A DNA stretch of 64,000 nt from contig NZ_CP186693.1 in assembly GCF_049532985.1 (NCBI RefSeq), positions 2,108,001 through 2,172,000 of the forward strand. The letters are read 5' to 3'. Source of the stretch: Promicromonospora sp049532985 (lineage in GTDB: Bacteria; Actinomycetota; Actinomycetes; Actinomycetales; Cellulomonadaceae). Shown here piece after piece: positions 58,810 through 64,000 of this stretch. How positions within the stretch are numbered: the first letter of the stretch is position 1; every line of letters starts with the position of its first letter. The notes under the pieces are model-generated. The model was not told where the DNA came from, did no database searches, and saw nothing but the letters and a program-made list of their open reading frames with translations. The position numbers and the translations under genes are program-made.

Positions 58810-61542
58810 TCAGCAGGTCACGCGCGCGTCCGCCCAGTCGGCGTGGTCGAAGTTCTTGCCGTCGCCGCCCTCGTCCGCGACCAGCCGCAGCCGCCGCACA
58901 CCGGTGACGTCGACGTCCAGCGGCACGCCGCCGTCGTCGTTGGACAGCACGGGCGTCTCCGTCAGCAGCACGCCGTCGCCGTAGACCTGGAACCGCACGG
59001 AGCCCACGCCGGTGTCGCCCGGCTTGTCGAGCACCTCGTCGTCGATGCCGACCACCGCGGTGAACCGCGTGCACGTGCCGCCGAGCCACGCCGTCACGGA
59101 GCCGGTGGCGTGCATGCCCACGCCCTTGTCGTAGGTGACGCCCGCGATCCGCAGCGGGCCGCCGTCACCGCCCGCGGCCTCCCCGTTGGACCGGTCGCGC
59201 TCGACCGGGCCGTACCCGTTGGTCTCGTCGATCCAGTCGAGGTCGGACACGTGGTGCGTGCCGGTCAGGGCCGGCGGCGTCACCCAGAGGGTGGCCTGGC
59301 CGGCCGCCGTGAACTGCTCCCGCCCCGCACGGTAGCCCACGTCGACCGGCAGCTCGAACGTGCCGGTGGCCCCGTCGGCGGGCACCTGGACCCGCCACGT
59401 GACCCGCGCCGTGCGCCCGGCGCCGAGCCGGGCCACCGTCTCGGTGCCGTGGTCCGCGACCCATCCTGCGGGCAGGTCCGGCGTCAGCCGCACCCGCGTC
59501 ACGTCGCGGTCGGCCACCGTGAACGCGGCCGTCACCGCCACCGTGCCGCCCGGTTCGACGTCCGCCTCGACCGGCTCGACGTCCAGCGTCGCCGCGGGCC
59601 GCGCCTCGATCTCGTCCAGGCACGAGGCGCCCGGCCGGGTCGCGGCGCACACGACCGCCAGGAAGCCGCCGTTGTCCGCGGTCGGGATCTCCAGCGTCTG
59701 TCCTGCGGCGGCACGCACCGTGGTGTGCACCGTGGCCGAGCCGTCCGTGCCGTCGTCGGCGAGCAGGTCGACCACGGCCGCACCGCGGACCAGGCCCGCG
59801 AGCGGGAGGCGGAGCGGGGCGCCCGAGCCCGCCCGCAGACCGCCGACGAACCAGCGGTCGCCGGACCGGCGCGCCAGCACCGCGTCCCGCCCCGGCGTGC
59901 CACCCAGCAGCCGCACCTCGTCCCAGCGGGCCGGGACGTTCCGGAGGAACGGCAGCGCGGCGGGCTCGGCGTCGTACCCCTCGGGCCGGTCGGACATGTG
60001 CTGCCAGCCCGACTCGTACACCACGCTCATCGCGGCCTGCTGGGCGCGCGACGTCTTGTCGTTGTCACGGGAGAACACGACCGGCGTGAAGTCCATGGAG
60101 CCGACGACGTTGCGGGTGAACGGCACCACCACGTTGCGCTCGGGGCTCACGCCGTTCTCCATGCCGCGCACCGACTCGTAGCTCATGATGTGCGGCCACG
60201 TGCGCTGCAGGCCCGTGGGCAGCGCCGAGCCGTGGAAGTTGAGCATCAGCTCGTACCGTGCCGTGTCCCGGGCCACGTCCTCGTACCACTGGTGGATCTC
60301 CTGGGAGTCGGAGTCCATGAAGTCCACCTTGAGCCCGCTCACGCCCCACGCCTTGAGCCGGGGCAGCCACTCGTCGCGCTGCTCCTGGGTGCGCAGGTCG
60401 CGGTTGTGGAACCAGACGATCACGTCGACGCCGCGGGTGTGCGCGTACCGCACCGTACGCGGCACCCAGGTGGCGTCCCAGCCCTCGTCGAGGAGCACGT
60501 ACTCCCAGCCGTTGCGCGCCGACAGGTCCACGAAGTCCCGCTGGCGCGCCTCGTCGCGCGGGCTGGCCGGGTCGGTGAGCCAGCTCCAGCTCGACCGGCC
60601 CGGACGGATCCAGTCCGCCCCCGGGTCCAGCGCGGCGGGCGTCGCCAGGTCGTCCACCAGGTTCGAGCCGACGACGCCGGGCAGGTCACCGACCACCGCC
60701 ACCCGCCACGGGCTCGCCACACCACCGGCCGAGGCCCCGGACGACGTCACCGGGCGCCCCTCGAACAGCTCGACGGAGTAGCGCAGCGTGCCCGGCTCGT
60801 GCGCCAGGTGCGTGCCGGACCACTGACCGTGCACGTCGGACTCCGTGACCAGCGCGTACCGGTCGCCCTGCTGGAACAGCACCGGGTACCCGACGCTCGT
60901 GGCCCCGTGGCCCTCCGCCGCCGTGGTGGTGGCCCACTCCGCCTCGTAGTTCACGGCGTACGAGCGCTGCATCCACGCGGGTCCGTCGGCGGCCGGCTCC
61001 CACGCGCCGGACTCGTCGTCCACCCGGTGCTCACCGGCACCGTCCAGCAGGTAGCGGTAGGCCACGCCGTCGCGGGCCACGCGGACCGCGATGCCGAGCC
61101 GGGCGCCCGCGGCGTCCTCGAAGGTGAAGACCGACTCGCGGTGGTCGTAGGAGCGGCGGAGGCTCTTGCCCGTCGTCATGGCATACGTGTCGGAGACCCG
61201 CCGGTCCTGACGGCTCACGAACGTCAGGCCCGTGGTGAGGTCACCGTCGCTGCCGCGCAGCCCCAGCCGGGTCGCCGAGAGCACCGTGGCGCCGTCGGCG
61301 ACCACGTCGAGCGTGACCTGCCCGGCATCGTCCAGCCGCAGCACGCCGTCCAGCCCGGAGCCGCGCGGCCCGTCCACGCGCCACACGTCGACGCCGTCCG
61401 GCGGGTCGCCCGCCGCGGTGGCGCCCGTGACGGGCGCGGCGCTCGCGGTGCCGCCGACGACGAGGCCGCTGGCGGCCAGCGCGATCACTGACACCGCTGT
61501 CATCAGCTGGGACACAGGACCGAACGCAGGTAGGTGCTTCAC
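58810..61542 (-). CDS. Secreted GH97 alpha-galactosidase-like enzyme (retaining type)
   Basis: 910 residues from a GTG at 61542 (GGGAGAC upstream). Signal peptide about 1-36. GH97 N-terminal beta domain (45-310) and TIM barrel (about 315-620). The nucleophile position carries Asp407 (GLKVDFMDSD) and the base segment reads LNFHGSA instead of NAHEA, the arrangement of retaining GH97 alpha-galactosidases. Glu456 (MSYESVRG) is the probable acid/base. A NEW3-type beta domain (about 690-785) and an NPCBM module (about 790-910, YDKGVGMHATGSVTAWLGG) follow. It is extracellular. Confidence 0.88.
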   Translation of the reverse strand: MKHLPAFGPVSQLMTAVSVIALAASGLVVGGTASAAPVTGATAAGDPPDGVDVWRVDGPRGSGLDGVLRLDDAGQVTLDVVADGATVLSATRLGLRGSDGDLTTGLTFVSRQDRRVSDTYAMTTGKSLRRSYDHRESVFTFEDAAGARLGIAVRVARDGVAYRYLLDGAGEHRVDDESGAWEPAADGPAWMQRSYAVNYEAEWATTTAAEGHGATSVGYPVLFQQGDRYALVTESDVHGQWSGTHLAHEPGTLRYSVELFEGRPVTSSGASAGGVASPWRVAVVGDLPGVVGSNLVDDLATPAALDPGADWIRPGRSSWSWLTDPASPRDEARQRDFVDLSARNGWEYVLLDEGWDATWVPRTVRYAHTRGVDVIVWFHNRDLRTQEQRDEWLPRLKAWGVSGLKVDFMDSDSQEIHQWYEDVARDTARYELMLNFHGSALPTGLQRTWPHIMSYESVRGMENGVSPERNVVVPFTRNVVGSMDFTPVVFSRDNDKTSRAQQAAMSVVYESGWQHMSDRPEGYDAEPAALPFLRNVPARWDEVRLLGGTPGRDAVLARRSGDRWFVGGLRAGSGAPLRLPLAGLVRGAAVVDLLADDGTDGSATVHTTVRAAAGQTLEIPTADNGGFLAVVCAATRPGASCLDEIEARPAATLDVEPVEADVEPGGTVAVTAAFTVADRDVTRVRLTPDLPAGWVADHGTETVARLGAGRTARVTWRVQVPADGATGTFELPVDVGYRAGREQFTAAGQATLWVTPPALTGTHHVSDLDWIDETNGYGPVERDRSNGEAAGGDGGPLRIAGVTYDKGVGMHATGSVTAWLGGTCTRFTAVVGIDDEVLDKPGDTGVGSVRFQVYGDGVLLTETPVLSNDDGGVPLDVDVTGVRRLRLVADEGGDGKNFDHADWADARVTC

Positions 61543-61635
61543 GAGGTCTCCCTTGACTCCGGCAACCGGCGCCCGGTGCGCCGCCGGACAGGCTAGGTAG
61601 GCCGGAGGCGACCGGTCAACACCCCGGCCGCGGGC

Positions 61636-61667
61636 GGGGCGGGGTCGTCCGGTCACGACCCCGCCCC
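61636..61667 (-). terminator. Hairpin terminator of the copper ATPase gene
   Basis: 13-bp perfect stem (GGGGCGGGGTCGT / ACGACCCCGCCCC), 6-nt loop, 5 bp after the ATPase stop on the minus strand. Confidence 0.8.
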
Positions 61668-61672
61668 ACCGG

Positions 61673-63871
61673 TCACGAGCCGGGCCGCAGGTCCAGCCTG
61701 CGCAGGAGCTGCGCGTTGAGGGCCACCACGACCGTCGAGAGGGACATCAGGACGGCGCCCGCGGACATCGGCATCACGAACCCGACCGGCGCCAGGACGC
61801 CCGCCGCGAGCGGCACCGAGATCAGGTTGTACCCGGCGGCCCACCACAGGTTCTGCTTCATCTTGCGGTAGCTCGCCCGGGACAGCTCGATCACCGACAG
61901 CACCGAACGGGGGTCGTCGCTGGCGAGGATGACGCCCGCCGACGCGATGGCCACGTCGGTGCCCGCCCCGATCGCGATGCCGACGTCGGCCTGCGCGAGC
62001 GCCGGGGCGTCGTTCACGCCGTCGCCCACCATGGCGACCTTGCGGCCCTCCTGCTGGAGCTCCAGCACCTTCGCGGACTTGTCCTCGGGCCGGACGCCCG
62101 CGAACCAGCGGTCGATGCCGAGCTCGGTGGCCACGGAGCGGGCCACGGCCTCGGCGTCGCCGGTGATCATGACCACCTGCACGCCCAGCCCGTGCAGCCG
62201 CCGGACGGCGTCCGCCGCCTGGGGCCGCACCTCGTCGGCGAGGCGCAGCGCGCCCACCACCACGCCGTCGCGCAGGACGTGCAGGACGATCGCACCGTCC
62301 GCCCGCCACGCGTCGGCGGCGCCGAGCTCGTCCTGGCCGGTCTCCTGCAGGAGGCGCGGCCCGCCGACCCGGACCTCGTGGCCGTCGACCGTCGCCGTCA
62401 CGCCGACGGCGGGCGACGACGTGAATCCGGAGGCCTGCGACACGACCGCGCCGCGCTCCTGCGCCGCACGGACGATCGCCCGGGCCAGGGGGTGCTCGCT
62501 GTCCTGCTCGGCCGCCGCCGCGAGCGCCACCAGCGCGTCGCCGTCGAGACCCACGCCCGTCGCGGTGCTGACCTCCGTGACGACGGGCTTGCCCTCGGTG
62601 AGGGTGCCGGTCTTGTCGAACAGCACGGTGTCGACGGTGCGCATGCTCTCCAGCGCCAGCCGGTCCTTGATCAGGACGCCGCCGCGGGCGGCGCGCTCGG
62701 TCGCGATCGAGACGACGAGCGGGATGGCGAGGCCGAGCGCGTGGGGGCAGGCGATGACCAGGACGGTGACCGTGCGGATCACGGCGTCGTCGGGCATCCC
62801 GGCGGCCGACCAGACCACCGCCGTGATCGCCGCGGCCGCCAGGGCGAACCAGAACAGCCAGCCGGCGGCGGTGTCGGCCAGGCGCTGGGCGCGCGAGGAC
62901 GAGTTCTGCGCCTCGGTCACCAGACGCTGGATCCCGGCCAGGGCGGTGTCGTCGCCGGTGGCCGTGACCTCCACGCGCAGACCGGAGTCGGTGGCGACCG
63001 TCCCGGCGACCACCGGCTCGCCCGCCCCCCGGGACACGGTGCGCGACTCGCCGGTGACCATGGACTCGTCCATCTCCGCCCGGCCGTCGGTGATGCGGCC
63101 GTCCGCCGGGACGCTGCCACCGGGCCGCACGACCACGACGTCGCCGACCACCAGGTCGGCAGGCGCGACCGTCACCACCTGGTCACCCTCGACGCGCTCG
63201 GCCTCGTCGGGCAGCAGGGCGGCGAGCGAGTCGAGCGCCGACGTCGTCTGCGCGAGCGAACGCATCTCGATCCAGTGCCCGAGCAGCATGATGACGATCA
63301 GGAGCGCCAGCTCCCACCAGAAGTCGAGCTGGTGGTCCAGCACCCCGAGGCTCGCCCCGAGGGAGGCGACGAACGCGACGGTGATGGCCAGCCCGATGAG
63401 CAGCATCATCCCGGGCCTGCGGGAGCGCAGCTCGCTCACGGCGCCGGTCAGGAACGGCCGCCCGCCCCAGACGTACATGACGGTACCGAGCACCGGCGAG
63501 ACCCAGGAGACCCAGGCGGCGTCAGGGAGCTCGTAGCCGAGGACCATGGCGAACATGCCGGACAGACCGACCACCGGCACCGCCAGGACGAGCATGATCC
63601 AGAACAGTCGCCGGAACTGGGCGACGTGGTCGCCGTGACCTCCGTGACCTCCGTGGCCGGTGTGACCTCCGTGGCCGGCGTGCTCTACGTGGCCGGTGTG
63701 ATCGGCGTGGCCGGCGTGATCGGCGTGGCCGGCGCCGGCGTGCTCCGTGTGGCCGGTGTGGCCGGTGTGGCCTGCGTGCTCGCCGTGGACCGCGTGCTCC
63801 GCGTGGCTCGCGGGTGGCACGTGCTCATGGTGGCGCTCGGCGGTCTCGCCGTGCGCGTGGTCGTGCGCCAT
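61673..63871 (-). CDS. copB: CopB-type (P1B-3) copper-transporting ATPase
   Basis: 732 residues from the ATG at 63871 (AAAGGG 6 nt upstream). The N-terminal 82 residues hold 26 histidines (HAGHTGH/HADHAGH-type repeats) instead of CxxC heavy-metal domains. Then eight membrane helices, actuator TGES (VTGESRTV), metal-site CPH motif VIACPHALGLAIP, phosphorylation site DKTGTL and hinge GDGVNDAPALAQADVG. CPH plus a His-rich tail defines the P1B-3/CopB class, exporters of copper (Cu2+ or Cu+). The promoter carries a CsoR-like operator in its spacer. Confidence 0.92.
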   Translation of the reverse strand: MAHDHAHGETAERHHEHVPPASHAEHAVHGEHAGHTGHTGHTEHAGAGHADHAGHADHTGHVEHAGHGGHTGHGGHGGHGDHVAQFRRLFWIMLVLAVPVVGLSGMFAMVLGYELPDAAWVSWVSPVLGTVMYVWGGRPFLTGAVSELRSRRPGMMLLIGLAITVAFVASLGASLGVLDHQLDFWWELALLIVIMLLGHWIEMRSLAQTTSALDSLAALLPDEAERVEGDQVVTVAPADLVVGDVVVVRPGGSVPADGRITDGRAEMDESMVTGESRTVSRGAGEPVVAGTVATDSGLRVEVTATGDDTALAGIQRLVTEAQNSSSRAQRLADTAAGWLFWFALAAAAITAVVWSAAGMPDDAVIRTVTVLVIACPHALGLAIPLVVSIATERAARGGVLIKDRLALESMRTVDTVLFDKTGTLTEGKPVVTEVSTATGVGLDGDALVALAAAAEQDSEHPLARAIVRAAQERGAVVSQASGFTSSPAVGVTATVDGHEVRVGGPRLLQETGQDELGAADAWRADGAIVLHVLRDGVVVGALRLADEVRPQAADAVRRLHGLGVQVVMITGDAEAVARSVATELGIDRWFAGVRPEDKSAKVLELQQEGRKVAMVGDGVNDAPALAQADVGIAIGAGTDVAIASAGVILASDDPRSVLSVIELSRASYRKMKQNLWWAAGYNLISVPLAAGVLAPVGFVMPMSAGAVLMSLSTVVVALNAQLLRRLDLRPGS
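63626..63868. repeat. His-codon minisatellite in copB
   Basis: Short (mostly 9-bp) GTGGCCGGY/GTGACCTCC-type units on the plus strand encode the His-Gly/Ala repeats of the CopB N-terminus. Copy number is likely variable between strains. Confidence 0.7.
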
Positions 63872-63915
63872 GGTCATCCCTTTCTGCCACACCTCGGCGA
63901 GGCATGACAGAACCA

Positions 63916-63944
63916 GATATACCCCTGTGGGGTATCCAGGTCAA
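63916..63944 (-). promoter_or_regulatory. copB promoter with CsoR-type operator
   Basis: Minus-strand -35 TTGACC (63944-63939), 17-bp spacer, -10 TATATC (63921-63916). The perfect inverted repeat ATACCCC-TGT-GGGGTAT (63919-63935) fills most of the spacer and overlaps the -10, the form of CsoR operators in copper genes. Confidence 0.75.
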
Positions 63945-64000
63945 GTGTTTCCTTCCGACCGGGGCGCCACTCCCACCACCACTCCCACGCAGGTGTGTTG

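Noticed and set aside
58843..61491. An 882-codon plus-strand open frame opposite the second GH97
   Set aside because: Same GC artefact. The composition is repetitive and the sense gene has clear GH97, NEW3 and NPCBM patterns.
63626..63868. Short tandem repeats resembling a CRISPR array
   Set aside because: Units are about 9 bp, contiguous and in frame as His-Gly/Ala codons. There are no unique spacers and no cas genes.
62192..63907. A 571-codon plus-strand open frame opposite copB
   Set aside because: Mirrors the ATPase codons. Its GVAGV repeats are just the complement of the His-rich minisatellite.

Overview
The window is very GC-rich, dense, protein-coding DNA. It shows GTG and TTG starts, hairpin terminators without long U tracts, many one-gene-one-regulator pairs and a textbook actinobacterial LexA box. 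Together with many secreted glycoside hydrolases (GH76, GH97) and MalEFG-type sugar importers, this points to a saprophytic actinobacterium. Promicromonosporaceae or Cellulomonadaceae (Micrococcales) is my best guess, by inference only. I see no insertion sequence, prophage, CRISPR array or rRNA, and only one tRNA.

Layout. 1-8.6 kb: an alpha/beta hydrolase with a divergent TetR regulator, a secreted GH76, then a LacI-controlled sugar ABC importer (4180-7330) whose operator recurs upstream of a secreted esterase (2781-4115). 8.6-24.9 kb: a chain of small regulator/enzyme pairs (HxlR/hydrolase, TetR/SDR, MerR/SDR, MarR/NADP oxidoreductase, TetR/hydrolase), interrupted by a secreted SGNH esterase and a 1271-residue subtilase. 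tRNA-Leu(GAG) lies at 22936-23020. 25-29 kb: recQ, an SOS-boxed dinB and a DUF1963 protein. 29.2-35 kb: a GntR regulator and a tightly overlapping sugar-acid operon (MFS importer, DHDPS-family enzyme, enolase-superfamily dehydratase, NADP aldehyde dehydrogenase) that should funnel an aldonate or aldarate toward 2-oxoglutarate. 35-38.8 kb: an exported protein with three internal repeats, two small proteins and an SDR.

39-42.7 kb: an inverting-type GH97 carrying two chitin-binding-like modules. 42.7-45.5 kb: a type VII-style polymorphic toxin triad (WXG100-like partner, Hint/nuclease toxin, SUKH immunity). 46-53.7 kb: an alpha-mannan utilisation locus (importer, cytoplasmic GH76, AraR-like GntR regulator, secreted GH76) with shared operator half-sites. 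53.7-58.7 kb: EamA exporter and Cys-rich MarR, a GNAT, a DUF808 protein and a secreted glycerophosphodiesterase with a CBM. 58.8-61.5 kb: a retaining-type GH97. 61.7-63.9 kb: a His-rich CopB-type copper ATPase whose promoter spacer is a CsoR-like operator.

Taken together, the secreted mannanases, the alpha-glucosidase-like GH97 with chitin-binding modules, the protease and the esterases look like a toolkit for fungal or yeast cell walls. Uptake and intracellular hydrolysis are under local repressors.
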